64,000 nucleotides of DNA, from the NCBI GenBank assembly GCA_009746045.1, contig RPFO01000418.1, forward strand, positions 1,243,582-1,307,581, written 5' to 3'. Both the position numbers and the translations under genes were made by a program. Shown here piece after piece: positions 10,886 through 22,512 of the stretch; the first letter of the stretch is position 1, and each line of letters opens with the position of its first letter. Below the pieces are notes generated by a model. It searched no databases and was not told the origin of the DNA. It saw nothing but the letters and a program-made list of their open reading frames with translations. Origin of the DNA: Mesostigma viride (lineage: Eukaryota; Streptophyta; Mesostigmatophyceae; Mesostigmatales; Mesostigmataceae).

Positions 10886-12527
10886 AACCGGCGCAAATGT
10901 TACGAGGATCCACTGTAACTTGGTGTTTCGGATTGCTTGGTGATGGAATGGATGACGGGGTTCGAGGTTCTAATGATGTGCATTAAGTGCTTCAAATCTC
11001 TTGGCCCTGTGCCTGGGGTGGAAGAATGATCGCAGAAGGGTGAGCGTACATGCTCGTTGTTTCGGGAAGGGGGGGGGAAGGAATGGCATGAGAGGAGCGC
11101 AAGGCATGTTGCTCGTGCGGGGGAAGGGGTGAGGAGGGAAATGTGGGAAACACATGCTGGAAATATGCTTAGCTATACTGCAATCCAGTGCCACATTAGA
11201 CCATCATAAGCTCTATTACGCCATGTAGTGTTATATTGTGCTATAATATGTTATAAGTCTTCTCCTTGATGGCTGCGTTTTTACCCGTGCTCCTTGGCAA
11301 TGGCCCTCGTGCACTAGCTGATGCCCTCCATGGGCAACATCATACGCCAGCTACAGACGTGTCCGCCTGATGTGTCCATCCGGCGGCTAGGCCGGCAGTA
11401 ACAGTGGCTGCCAGGCCGGTTGCAACCTGACGGACAGCGCTGGCAGAAAACACGAGGTTGCCCTACCACGCTCAACGCCGTTGTGTCACGGCCTTTGCAA
11501 GCAGGTGCCACCCTCAGGCCTACGAACCCAGCCGTTTCAAAGTCTCCGGCGGCCTCTGAAAGTACGCTACGAACATAACTGATTTAAAACTTAAACGCGT
11601 ACCATACGATGGGCATCTGATATTATTTCAGGGCGGCACAATACGCAAAATCGCCAAGCAAAATGGCCTTAACGACATTTTCTTAGTTCCGCCACAGGCT
11701 TATGTTGACGATACGTCGATAAACACCGCCAGGCGGCGCTGCTCAGGCCAGCACTCCAACTACTTACGGTCTCTCACCTGAATTCTGGTAGATTAATTTG
11801 AAGCTTGGAGAGCGCCCGATTTCGGGTAATGTAGCGCACGGCATTTCCTTCTTTTCCCTGTCCACAAAATTAAGCATGCGACCAGCCGCCGCCAATAATT
11901 AAAATCGCGGGCGTAAGTATGCGAGGTGGCAAGGAATGGGCAAATTACTTTGCAGTGCAGACGACAAAAACAGATCAGTTAGTTTCTGCTAAGCATGGCC
12001 GAATCACCTTGACTTTTTTCTTTCCCATTTTCGAGGCAGTGATCTAGACAGCAAACAAAAATGTTGCGGCCCTTAATTTGCCGACGCCATTGCTGGCCAT
12101 GGCGAGGCTATATACGCTGTAGCGGCCACGTTCCGCAACTTCCGTCCCAAGAGTAAGTTTATACAGCTTACAGTACAGCGGACTGAGCGGAGCATCCTGC
12201 TTACGACCCAATAATTCTGACGAGCGCTACATGCCGTCTTTGCCGTCCCATCCGGCGAGGGCGCGAAGCTGTGGTCGACTGGTCGTGCGCGGCAAGGAGC
12301 ATGATGACACAATCATGGTGACATGGATGACATGGCAAAATTGAGCCTGTGTGGGCGGTTCCGCTTACGGCACTGTAGATAAAATTGAGCCTGTCATGAA
12401 TCGTGACACAACGTACACCCTCCGCATTGGAAGTTTGTTATTATGGGTCAATTTTTGCCGTATTTGCATTACGAATAGCCCTGGATTGTTTGTTGGGGAG
12501 CCAGTTAGAGTCCCGGGTTTTTATTAT

Positions 12528-12815
12528 TTAATTAAAACCTTTTGTTTGTTTGTTTGTCCTACAGCCGTTCAAGGCACATGGGTACTTATTTAATTAATAA
12601 ATTTCTTTTGTTTGTTTGGTAGATATCGTACACGCCGTCCCCAATTCGGCCGGCAATCCGGCCCGGCGGCCCCCCTTCGGCGGCCATAGGCTAGAGTCAG
12701 TGGAGGTCAGTGATACCCAGAGCCCACATGAGTTAATTAATTAATTTTGTTTGTTTGTTTGTTGAGTCCAGTCCTCAGCCCCCGGAGTTAATTAATTAAT
12801 TTTCTTTTGTTTTTT
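12528..12815. repeat. Four (TTAA)n-(TTTG)n compound tracts
   Basis: Four similar tracts (TTAATTAATTAATTTTGTTTG type) within 290 bp, separated by unrelated short segments. They resemble simple-repeat tails of short retroposons, but no body is recognisable. Confidence 0.6.
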
Positions 12816-13385
12816 TTATGGTTTTCAGCCAGAACATTTTCCAGAAGCTAATTATTTAGTTAGAACTTCCAATGCGGGCGGTGTACGAGGGACATTGATG
12901 AGCCTCATCATGATATTTCCGTGCCTGCTACTGTGCTACAGTACCCTGCAAGCCTGTTGTTCACCTTACCGTAGCCTACAGTAATAAAAGTATGACACCG
13001 CACCCTACCCTCAAGTACCTCTACTGTAGCAGAACGTCCTGCATAAAGTGATTTTCCCCGTACACAGGTTACGTTCACTACGGCTTCAGTACACAACGGT
13101 GTTCTTGGCGCGTTGCGCCGCGCCGATAACGCGCGAGCATCCAGCGGGCTCAGCATTCAGTGCAAAATCTGCCTATTTTTGTCCCCCGTCCGCTGCCCGC
13201 GGCTTCCAGGCTTGTGCGCCCTCCCGCTTGAAAGTGCCTACCATTCTTTTTGTCCCGCTCGACCACCATCGCTGGGTAAGGGGGGTTCCGAGTCTTCAGC
13301 GATGTCTACCTTACCTACCAGGGATTGAAGGCAGCACTACCCTTGCAACCGTTTCATAGCCATAAAGAGAAAGTTGGCGCTGTAA

Positions 13386-14618
13386 TTGGAGATAACCATG
13401 GGGTCTGCTGGCGTCATTCTCATCGCTGTCGCCTTGTTCGGCCTCGTGGGGTACAGCCACGCTGTCGCTGGAAACATCGATGTGACGAGCGTTGTAACCA
13501 ACCCTACTTACATTTGGGACTCAAACGGTAATACACCGTTTACGACTGCTATTGAAGAGACCCAGGTCACTTTCTCGATGACAACGGGGATCGGCGATGA
13601 CTTCTACTTGGGATACGTAGTGAATGGCGGGCAGGCCGTGAGGCACGGCAATTCACTTACCGTGGCAGGGACCTCAGTACTGGTTCCCTTCGACGACCTT
13701 AGTGATGGGGCGTATGCGATTACTATTACTGCTTACAATGGGGCAAACGTTGATAGTACTTCCCTAAGTTTCGACTTCGTTGTGGACACGAAAGCTCCCG
13801 AGACGGCCATTCTCACTACCCCTGCCAAGATTACTGGCGATCGTTTTGGCAAGTTCACGTTCTCGAGCAACGAGGTCTCGGACGACTATGGTGATGTTAG
13901 CTTTATGTGCAGCGTTTCCGGGGTTACGAACGGCTTCGTGTCCTGCGGCACCTGCGATGCTGGCGTGGACCCATGCATCGGGAACTACACGATGGACCTG
14001 TCCGGCCAGAAGGATGGTCCTTACACCTTCCGTGTCTATTCTACCAACACCTTCAAAAGCGGTGTCGTCCAGTCGGATCCCACTCCCGACACTTACGTCT
14101 TCACCCTGGACGCCACGCCACCAAAGATCGTGGTGACCAAGTCCCCCGCCGTGCGGTCCTCCAGTACCAAGGCCTCGTTCGACTTCCACTGCAAGGACAA
14201 GCATGCGTGCACGTTCTGGTGCAAGCTGGACGGCCTCTCGATTGACGGCTTTGCGCAGAAGACGTGGTCCAAGTGCAGCAGCCCGACCGTGCTCAACGTG
14301 ACCCCCAAGTCGCACGTCTTTGAGGTGATTGCCAAGGACGTGGCCAATAACACGAGCCCCGACTGGGACGTCTTCAACTTTTACGTCGACACGACCGCGC
14401 CGAAGGCCAACTTCATCGCCAACTCGACGCTGCGCGCTATTTATATCGAGCACGACGACCAGCTGCCCAACTGGATGCAGCCCACGGGCAAGTATGGCAC
14501 GGTCAACTATCCGTCAAGGGTGCCCCTGAACGGCGTGCCCACCTCCAACGTGCTGCTCTCGACCAACTCGCCCAACGCCATGTTTGCGTTCAACTGTTCG
14601 CACCCGTCGTACGCTTAA
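13386..14618 (+). CDS. Secreted Ig-like-repeat protein, function unknown
   Basis: 410 codons, intronless. The N-terminus MGSAGVILIAVALFGLVGYS is a clear signal peptide, probably cleaved after the Ala-rich end. The body has three or more beta-sandwich-like repeats, each closed by a 'V/LD-T/A-x-A/P-P' hinge (VVDTKAPETA, TLDATPPKIV, YVDTTAPKAN), the pattern of bacterial-type Ig/adhesin and algal extracellular-matrix repeats. Paired Cys (CxxC, CSVSG, CKDKHACTFWC) suggest disulphides, and several NxT/S sites suit glycosylation. There is no membrane anchor, so it is probably secreted into the wall or matrix. Codon use shifts from AT-tolerant in the first third to strongly GC3 in the rest. It ends abruptly after CSHPSYA and may be shorter than relatives. 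Confidence 0.75.
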   Translation: MEITMGSAGVILIAVALFGLVGYSHAVAGNIDVTSVVTNPTYIWDSNGNTPFTTAIEETQVTFSMTTGIGDDFYLGYVVNGGQAVRHGNSLTVAGTSVLVPFDDLSDGAYAITITAYNGANVDSTSLSFDFVVDTKAPETAILTTPAKITGDRFGKFTFSSNEVSDDYGDVSFMCSVSGVTNGFVSCGTCDAGVDPCIGNYTMDLSGQKDGPYTFRVYSTNTFKSGVVQSDPTPDTYVFTLDATPPKIVVTKSPAVRSSSTKASFDFHCKDKHACTFWCKLDGLSIDGFAQKTWSKCSSPTVLNVTPKSHVFEVIAKDVANNTSPDWDVFNFYVDTTAPKANFIANSTLRAIYIEHDDQLPNWMQPTGKYGTVNYPSRVPLNGVPTSNVLLSTNSPNAMFAFNCSHPSYA

Positions 14619-14740
14619 ACCTATCGTCTCGTCCGAGACTCAGGATGACGATGTCTTCTTGTCAGAGGCATTCAGGGGCGGTAGCGGTGGCAACCATGCT
14701 GGGGGGTGGGCTTTACCGTGCCCTGCCATCCTCGACGGTG

Positions 14741-14745
14741 TGTAA
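14741..14745 (+). terminator. TGTAA poly(A) signal
   Basis: TGTAA about 120 bp after the stop codon of the Ig-like-repeat gene. This is the usual green-algal polyadenylation signal, at a plausible 3'-UTR length. Confidence 0.5.
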
Positions 14746-15273
14746 TATGGCCCACCAGTGCATGTCGATCGTGCCTTGGCTGCTGGCGTGGGCGGGAGAT
14801 TTACGTGTGCATCCTGTCAGGGCTGTCAGCCATGGGCATGGCAAGGGACCCTGAGGATGTATGCATGGCTTACCCAGGAGGGAAATTTTAGAGATCTTTT
14901 GAGGTCTAGATGCTTTATCTTTGTGATCCAACCAAAACGGTAGTTAAGGATTGGGATGCATCCTTTCAGAGTCCTGAACATGGCAAAAATTTATCAAATA
15001 TATTTGAGCTCTTTTATTGGACATACGTTTAGGCAATAGGCTATGTACATGTCGGCAGATAGCTGACTGTATGGTGCATGTGGTCGCATGGTACTTCCCC
15101 GGCTTCTGTATTGGACCATGTCATCTATCTATGTATTTTATAATAAAATGGCCTGACTTGTCATCGGATGAGAAGGGGACCTCTTACATGGAAGGTTCCT
15201 TTCTGTGGCCTTGTGAGACCGTAACCTCTAAATTGATGCAAGTCTCTGCCTCTTGCCTCTTGCATGAGTGTCA

Positions 15274-16041
15274 CTTAGACGACACCGAGGTCAACTACCC
15301 TCCTTCAGGCCGCTTCAAGCTGCTCGGCAGTTGGCTTCCCGACTGCGAGGACGACCTGACGACACGGATCGGCATGGCGTGGGCGCAACTCCATGACCAC
15401 CGCCGCTGGTGGAGCAACCCCGCCCTACACCGGATCGTCAAGCGTGACCTCTTCAAGGTCGTCATTCTGACGATCCTGACCTACGGCGCCGAGACCTGGA
15501 CACTGACGCAGGAGCTGGAGCAACGACTCGACGGCACCGTCACCAAGATGCTGCGCAAGGCCCTTAACATCCCCTTTGGTTTGCACATGAGTAATGAGGA
15601 TTTGTACGCTGATAATTTGCCCTATGTTTCCCACATTATTAGGCACAGGCGCCTGGGCCTAGCCGGGCACCTGGCCCGCACAGATCAGGTAGATACATCA
15701 GATAGACTAGCTGGCACCAAGCCCGCCCAGCCTGGGCGATATGTCCTCACCTGGCGTGCCCCCGGCCGCGCGCGGCAGGGCCGCCACCCGTGGACTTTTC
15801 GTGATAGACTCGGCGTGGACATGTGCTACACTAGACGTGACGGGCTCACCCCCGGGCAGCCTCCTGGTTTGTCTGTCATATGGAGGCAGATGGTACGCAA
15901 GGATAGATTTCTAGTGATGAAGGAGACCACCCCCAAGTCTGTGGGGGCTCCGCGTGTGACCGCGTATGGCATTCATAGCGATTCGGGCCGCGGTGCCCAC
16001 GCCCCTGTAACTAGGACCTAGATAGCTTACACCATCCATTC
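15274..16041 (+). pseudogene. RTE-like LINE, 5'-truncated copy (post-RT region)
   Basis: Starts abruptly at a point equivalent to 17,584 of the longer copy and repeats its 3' end almost exactly. It encodes NYPPSGRFKLLGSWLP, YGAETWTLTQEL and the RRLGLAGHLARTD motif typical of the RTE-type LINE C-terminus. The 3' tail is CCATCCATTCCAT, directly abutting the second copy. Truncation makes it inactive. Confidence 0.85.
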
Positions 16042-18390
16042 CATGCGCTGGACATCCCGGCCAGCCACGCCCAGCTGTTCGCTGCCGGCCCGGCATCGGC
16101 CCTTCGGCACCTCGCTGGCAAGCTGCCCCGCCGCCGCCCGCCCCGCTTCACCAGCCTGCACCGGCTCCCCGCCGTCATCCAGGCCCGGCAAGCCCTGCGC
16201 GACAAGCGCGACCCCGCCCGCTACGCCCGCCTCAAAGCCGATTAACACTCGGCCATCCGGCAGGCGACCAAAGAGCAGGAGGACCTGCATGTCCGCGAGT
16301 ACTTCGCCCACCTCAAGGACCAGCACGGCAAGTACGCCTGGACACGCCTGCGTCACGCCCAACGGCCCGCCGGCGGCACGCAGCCGGCGCCGCGGACGCT
16401 CTCTGGCTCCCCGCAGCAGCAGCTCGACCAGTGGTATTATTCCTCCCAGTCCCGGCTGCTCGGCGCCCCCCCGCTGCCTCCGCCGCTTGGCACCTCTGGC
16501 GGCCGCACGCCTGGCAAAAGCGACTGCAGACGTCCCTGCGCCGCCCACGCCGCCCGCCGCTGAGCAGGACTACACGTACCCAGCCGTGACGGAACCCCTG
16601 GCCGACCCTAACGAGCTACCGCCGTTCACCGAGCTCGAGCTGAGCACCGCCGCCAAGCAACTCCGCTTCTACGCCGCCGTTGGACCTGATCAGCTCCCAG
16701 CCCCGGTGATTAAGCTGACGGCGCTCACGGGGTTCCTGCTTGACGTCTGCAACCGGATCCTGCTTGCCGACGCGCCGTCGATTCCTGAGTGGCAGCACAG
16801 CTACCGTATTATGCTGTACAAAAACAAAGGTTCCCCTCCGTGATGACCCCGCCAACTACCGAGGAGTCTGCATCCAGAGCGCCGCACTCAAGTTGTTCAT
16901 CCACATGATCCTCAACTGCCTTCGTTCTGCTCTCGACTGTCACCTAGGGGAAAGTCAAATGGGCTTTCGTCCTGGGCGCAACACCGTCATGGCCATCTTC
17001 GTCGCGCGTCGCCTCTTCGAGGAAATCGCTCTCCTGCAACCTGGTGAGTTTCCTGCCATCCTAATCTTCGTCGACTTCATCAAGGCTTTTGATTCTGTCC
17101 TCTGGGACGCTCTATTATTATGGGCTGTACTTGCTCGCGCTCGCGTCCCCACTCCCCTGATTACCGTCGTCCGCACGCTGTATGAGGGGTCGACCACTTC
17201 GGTGCGCACTCAACACGGCATTAACCCCGCCATGCCCACTGCAGATCGGCGTCTGGCAGGGTTGCGTCCTGTCGCCGTACCTGTTCATTATTGTAGTGGA
17301 TTATGTTATGCACCAGGCGCGTGCTCGCTTTGCTAGCATTGCAGGCCGTGCCCCTGGCCTAGCGATCACGAACGAGCTTGGAGAAGGGGGGGCGACTAAC
17401 AAGCAGAATTTCCTAGCTGACCTCATTTATGCCGACGACATCACGCTCATCGAGAAGCCGGAGTCTGCCCAACTTTGGCTGGACTGCCTGGCGCTCGAGG
17501 CTCGGGCGGTTGGTCTAGAAATCAGCCCCAAAACGGAGGCCCTGGCCCTCGGCATGGCAGGGCCCCCACCCACACTCCGCCTCTTAGACGACAACGAGGT
17601 CAACTACCCTCCTTCAGGCCGCTTCAAGCTGCTCGGCAGTTGGCTTCCCGACTGCGAGGACGACCTGACGACACGGATCGGCATGGCGTGGGCGCAACTC
17701 CATGACCACCGCCGCTGGTGGAGCAACCTCGCCCTACCCCGGATCGTCAAGCGTGACCTCTTCAAGGTCGTCATTCTGACGATCCTGACCTACGGCGCCG
17801 AGACCTGGACACTGACGCAGGAGCTGCAGAGCAACGACTCGACGGCACCGGTCACCAAGATGCTGCGCAAGGCCCTTAACATCCCCTTTGGTTTGCACAT
17901 GAGTAATGAGGATTTGTACGCTGATAATTTGCCCTACACATCTGTGTATGTTTCCCACATTATTAGGCACAGGCGCCTGGGCCTAGCCGGGCACCTGGCC
18001 CGCACAGATCAGGTAGGCACATCAGATAGACTGGTTTTTTTCGGATAGCTGGCACCAAGCCCGCCCAGCCTGGGCGATATGTCCTCACTCTGGCGTGCCC
18101 CAGGCCGCCACCCGTGGACTTTTCGTGATAGACTCGGCATGGACATGTGCTACACTAGACGTGACGGGCTCACACCCGGGCAGCCTCCTGGTTTGTCTGT
18201 AATATGGAGGCAGATGGCACGCAAGGATAGATCAGTGGCAAGTAGTGATGAAGGACACCAGTGACCCCCAAGTCTGTGGGGGCTCCGCGTGTGACCGCGT
18301 ATGGCATTCATAGCGATTCGGGCCGCGGTGCCCACACCCCTGTAACTAGGACCTATAGATAGCTTACAGGTGCCATCCATTCCATCCCAT
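16042..18390 (+). pseudogene. RTE-like LINE with reverse transcriptase, frameshifted
   Basis: Reverse transcriptase of a non-LTR retrotransposon, readable only across several frames: a linker region (LKDQHGKYAWTRLRHAQR) with an in-frame TAA at about 16,243, then VGPDQLPAPVIK, then NYRGVCIQSAALK, MGFRPGRNT, FVDFIKAFDSV (motif A), GVWQGCVLSPYLF, the catalytic YADDI, and the C-terminal YGAETWTL and RRLGLAGHLARTD blocks. Frameshifts fall near 16,560, 16,840, 17,210 and 18,048. No endonuclease domain is present upstream, so the copy is 5'-truncated. Tail CCATCCATTCCATCCC. The family call (RTE-like) rests on the C-terminal motifs. Confidence 0.85.
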
Positions 18391-18945
18391 GTTCCCCTCC
18401 CACTGAGGACTTATGCTCACGTGCATGACGCAGTCATGTGTCTATTAATTAATTAATTAATGACCATATTTCAATGTGAGTAAACGTGGTCAGAATGAGC
18501 TGAAACTTTGGGGCTGTGTGATTGCAACCCTGGGGCAGTTTTGAATATAATATTTGACCCCATTGCACGTGTCTATCTATGATTTGATTAATTTTTTTAG
18601 GCACCAAAAAATACGTGTTTTTTGCTAAACTATTTCAACGTGTCTAAACATGCTTATTCTGACCTGCAAACTAGCTGGATTTATTGGCAAGGGTTGCAAT
18701 TAATTAGATGGGAATATATGATTTGGCCACATTGGGTTTGCCCATTGTCCTAGGGAAAATCGGCCAAAAATAGCGTCCTTTACTATTTTTAGCACATAAC
18801 GGTCACATGGTGGGGGGGAGTACCCCCCCAAGTGGTTGGAAAAAAAATTTTAATCATATTTATGGTCCCATTGTGGTCCCATTTGTGGTATATTTATGGT
18901 CCCATTTGTGGTCATATTTATTTCATCACGACTCTTGTTGAACTC
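18391..18945. other. AT-rich non-coding spacer
   Basis: Contains one copy of the dispersed CACGTG/TGCGTCA motif with a (TTAA)n tract (18,403-18,460) and short direct repeats of TATTTATGGTCCCATTTGTGG at 18,860-18,920. No gene seen. Confidence 0.6.
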
Positions 18946-20180
18946 TTGCATCGTTTAGTTTCCTTCCGGGCTCAATGCCTCGCCATCGGCATCGCCTGAC
19001 CCTAAACGCAGCCGACCAGCCGACAACACAGGAGGGTTTTCACGCCCCAAAGAACCGCGCTTTCGGCTTGAACCTTTCAAGGTCGATGATCACGACTGGA
19101 CCAACATGTCCCCGGCAACTGCTCTGCATTGCCTCTTCTGGGGGGACTTCGCCTGGCTTTACGACCTGTGCCTCCATCTCTACGACATCAATCGCCTCAT
19201 CACCCCGGAAGGGAAATGGTTTAACCCCGACGCCCTGCTCGGGTGCGCCCGCCCCCAACTCCAGGCCAGCATACCATTCTCAACTCCCTTCTCCTGCGCT
19301 CTGACGGCGAGATCTGGGCTCCATCCATTTCCGCCCCCACCCTCCGCTCCATCCTCACGGAAGCCTTCCAGCAGCACGTGACCCCCCTTGCTGCCGACGT
19401 AGCAGCAATCGGTGGCACGCTGACTGCTGAACTTCCTCACATTTCCACCGCCGCCGCCTCCACCTCCACTGCCATTTCCGCCTCCACTGCCGACATCAAA
19501 GCCCAGCTCCTCGACCTCGACCAACGCCTTCAAGCCACCGCCACCGCCCTTGAGACCTTGCATGACACCGCCGGCCTCACCGCCCAGGCGGTGAAGGACA
19601 TCGCCGCCCGTGCAGCCGGCGCCTGCTGGCCCGGCCGGCGATGCTCCCTCCACCTGGGCGGACTTGCTTAAGCAGCACACCACCTCCACCACCTCCACCA
19701 TCACGGCACAACTCAAGCAACAAGCCCTCGACCTTCGCGAGGAAGCCGACATCGCCAGGCGCAGCCACAATGTCATCGTCAAGCACTTCGACCAGCCGGC
19801 AGGTGAGACCTCCACGAGCCTTCTTGAGGCATTTAAGCGCGACATTTTTACCCCCATGCTACTCACTGGTGAGCTGGACATGTCGGCTGTCCGCCTCCCC
19901 CGCGCGCGGGGGAAGGCTGGCCCGGCACCCGTGCTCCTCAACTTTAAGTACATCAGGCGGACAAGCTGTCGTTCCTTAAATGCCGCAAGAAGCTCTCGAA
20001 GACTCGCTTCACGCTGGACGACGACTTGACCCTAGCCCAGCAACAGCGGCGACGCGAGCTATGGCCGACCTATACCTTCAGCTCCGGCCGAGAGCGCACG
20101 GGGGAAGCCGGTATACTGGAGGGGGGCGGTCATCCACGTTGACCACAAGCCCTGGCAGCCCCCTCCTGCCACCTCAGACT
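18946..20180 (+). pseudogene. L1-type ORF1 (RNA-binding) copy, frameshifted
   Basis: Reads, across three frames, SPSASPDPKRSRP (basic, nuclear-signal-like), FKVDDHDWTNMSPATALHCL, a long Ala/Thr-rich coiled-coil region (SILTEAFQQHVTPLAADVAA, LDQRLQATATALETLHDTAG), a linker TWADLLKQHTTSTTS, and a C-terminal RRM-like block (VIVKHFD, RLPRARGKAGPAPVLLNF, FTLDDDLTLAQQQRR, KPVYWRGAVIHVDHKPW). The same order occurs at 30,505-31,944 and 49,051-50,505. No reverse transcriptase follows; the ORF ends in TAG directly at the start of an RLE-LINE 3' end. It acts, in autonomous relatives, as the LINE RNA chaperone. Confidence 0.8.
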
Positions 20181-21366
20181 AGGAATATATATTATAAAAA
20201 TATAATTTATACTTACAGCATTGTGAAATCACTCAAACCAAAGCAAACGCCCAGCTATATAAACCTATATACAGAGCCATGTCAAAGCTCTATACTACGA
20301 TAAGACCAATGGAAACGCCTAACGGGAGGAACCTAATAGCCCTGCTGCACCGCAAAATCAGCCCGCGCGTACGGCGGAGCATGATGTCAGCCATGGCCCG
20401 AGTCAGCGCCACCGACAGGCTGCGCTGAGCGCTGACGCCAATATGACGTCCAGGTCCGCGCCGACCATGGGCCCCGCTGGCCCTCCAGGTCCAGCCGGTC
20501 CTCGCGGAGCCGCGGCAACACTCCTTGAAGAAGGCGGAGGTCAGGGGCCCCATGGCCCCAAACTCCTCCAGGACAAAGGGCACAACACGATGGTGCCCGA
20601 CGTCGCCGTAGGCCAGGAGCTTGGCCCGCTCCGCCCGGTCCGCCGTGTCAGAACCTGCCGTGAGGGAGGCCCCAGCCACGTGGCTAAGAGCCAAGGGCCG
20701 CGCCACCGAAACGTCAATAAGCAGATGCCGGCCACCCCCAAAGTCCAGCACCACGATGTCAGGCCGGTGGTTGGGGGAATAGAAGGCAGCGCCATCCGCA
20801 TCCTCGGACCGGATGTTCGCGTGGGGGAAAACCGACCGAACCATGGCGAGCACCACCGTCAGGAGGACAGTGTGCAAATACAAATACCAATTCTGATTCT
20901 GTTGGCCCCCCATGCAGGCAAGGTAGTTAGTCCCCGTGGGATCCAGCGGCTGCCCACAGCTACCACAAGGCCGCCCGGCCGGAACAAGAGGCTGCGGGGC
21001 AAATAGCTGGTGCCGGAGCGCCACCGAGTAGTGGCTGGGAGCTAAGGCGAATGGGGGGGCCATGGGAAGAGCACGAAGGTACGCCGAGCCCACACTCCGC
21101 AAGGAAAGCGAGAACAGCCACGCACGTCCCTGGGCGTTGAGGTCCGCGAAAAGAGCCATCCAATCAGCCGTGTGCAGAATACCCGCGTAGGTTTTCTGGT
21201 GTTTATCGATGACGCGAGCAGGGAATGGGGCGGGAGGTTGAACGGAGGCGACCGAGGGAGTGCCGCGAGGGAGGTGGCGCTGTACCGCCTGAGCGGCACG
21301 GACGGGAGAACAGGCCTGCTGGATCTCAGCATAGGCCTCCTGGATGGCAGTGACGAAGGGCAAAGG
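20181..21366 (-). mobile_element. RLE-type LINE 3' portion, copy A (interrupted by LTR element)
   Basis: Encodes the C-terminal region of a LINE polyprotein: zinc knuckle CGSCGQPLDPTG...YLAC (the usual His is Asn here) followed by RPDIVVLDF...HLLIDVSV. This is the PD-(D/E)XK restriction-like endonuclease arrangement (RPD, then Asp 14-15 residues on) known from R2/NeSL/CRE-type LINEs. The reading frame closes near 20,290; the 3' UTR runs to AATATATATTCC at 20,181. The copy resumes at 27,870-27,899 beyond the inserted LTR element, where it is 5'-truncated. Confidence 0.85.
21362..21366. repeat. Target duplication AAAGG (left)
   Basis: AAAGG directly precedes the 5' LTR and is repeated at 27,870-27,874 directly after the 3' LTR. 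An uninterrupted LINE copy (32.9-34.4 kb) has a single CAAAGGGCTGCTGG at this place. Confidence 0.85.
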
Positions 21367-22061
21367 TGTTGCGTCCAAGCCTATTTAATTAGGTTCCTTT
21401 AGTGGACAGTTCGGCGCAACAATGTTTAATAGCCGTAGTCTCATTGTTCGGCTATTTAGGCACATTCGTACAGCCGGTTCATACGGCGTTGTACTTGCTA
21501 TTCAGTGGTTTTGTAGTACTTTCGGTACTTTGGTTTATCTGTAGGTGCGCAGCATGTCAATGTGCGTGGACCTAGTGTAAGTCGTTTTGGGTCGTACGGT
21601 CAATTCGTGTGAACCGTAGCGCCCTAGAGATCTCGGTTGACCATGCGTCCAAGCAGTGCTGCTTGGCACTGCTTGGCAACGCCGTGAGCCGCCAAGGTTA
21701 TTAGTGTGTGGGAACGTTCACCATTGTCACCCCCGGAATGAATGAAATGAATTGAGTTAATCTCTTTCTCTTTCCGGCTGGGTCACGCCCGCGGGTTTAG
21801 GAAATGCATGGTCCTGAATTCCTGTCGTAAATGCTACATGTACCTCGGGAGGTATTAGCCACGCTTCCCTATAGAGGTTGTCTCACCGCAGGCTTGAACC
21901 GGCCAGGGTCAACTGCGCAAGGTTAATTATGTTAGATTAGTTATCGTCCATACTAGTCATGGTGTGGATTGCGTAGATTAATATAGCGACCACTGTTCAT
22001 AATGGTCTATTATGAATCAGGTGTAGATCTTTTACACCCGGCAGTCAGCCGGGATGTAAAA
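21367..22061 (+). repeat. 5' LTR
   Basis: Starts TGTTGCGTCCAAGCC and ends GGGATGTAAAA, 695 bp. It differs from the 3' LTR by a few substitutions and one-base indels (for example TTTACACCC versus TTCGCAGCC near the end). Confidence 0.9.
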
Positions 22062-22512
22062 CTGGACTCGGAGGAATCCACCTGAGTCGCAGAGGTAAAT
22101 AAGCGCTGTTTATAAGTTTCTAAAACAATTGTAATGTCACATCGCAAACTTGCCACCTTGCGATTGTGCGTATGTCGTGACCTACACTCTAGAGGTCACG
22201 ACCCAGGTTCCTGTCAGGAACGGCTTTTTTTTTCACGAATTTAATTTTAGTCGACTTTTAGTGGGGCGGGGGTGCTGGCGAGCGTTCGAGGGAATATCCT
22301 CATCATCGGCGACCTCTTTTACTTCGGCAGCGTCCATGGGCACGACACCCGGCAGTCAGCTGGGGGAGTCGAAGACACAGGTACGCCCGGAGTAGGATTG
22401 TTCATTATGATAAAACGCTCCTTCGGCCAATTCTGTCGAAATTTTAGTTTTTCCTAGACTTGAATTTCTATCAGTATATGCAGCCCTACCCAGTAGTGTT
22501 TCTTTTAGGGTT

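Larger units (their letters stand above)
9997..13385. other. Long non-coding stretch upstream of Pescadillo
   Basis: No exon with recognisable similarity was found. It contains three ~73-bp tandem copies (10,675-10,885; unit includes GGATGACTGGTGCTTTGGAT) and four TTAATTAAT-(TTTG)n tracts at 12,528-12,815. The missing Pescadillo N-terminus and the promoter of the 13,386 gene should lie here, but I could not place them. Confidence 0.6.

Noticed and set aside
13764-14453. 229-codon minus-strand ORF opposite the Ig-like gene
   Set aside because: Mirror of a GC3-rich coding strand; no signal, domain or independent support, whereas the plus frame has a signal peptide and repeats.
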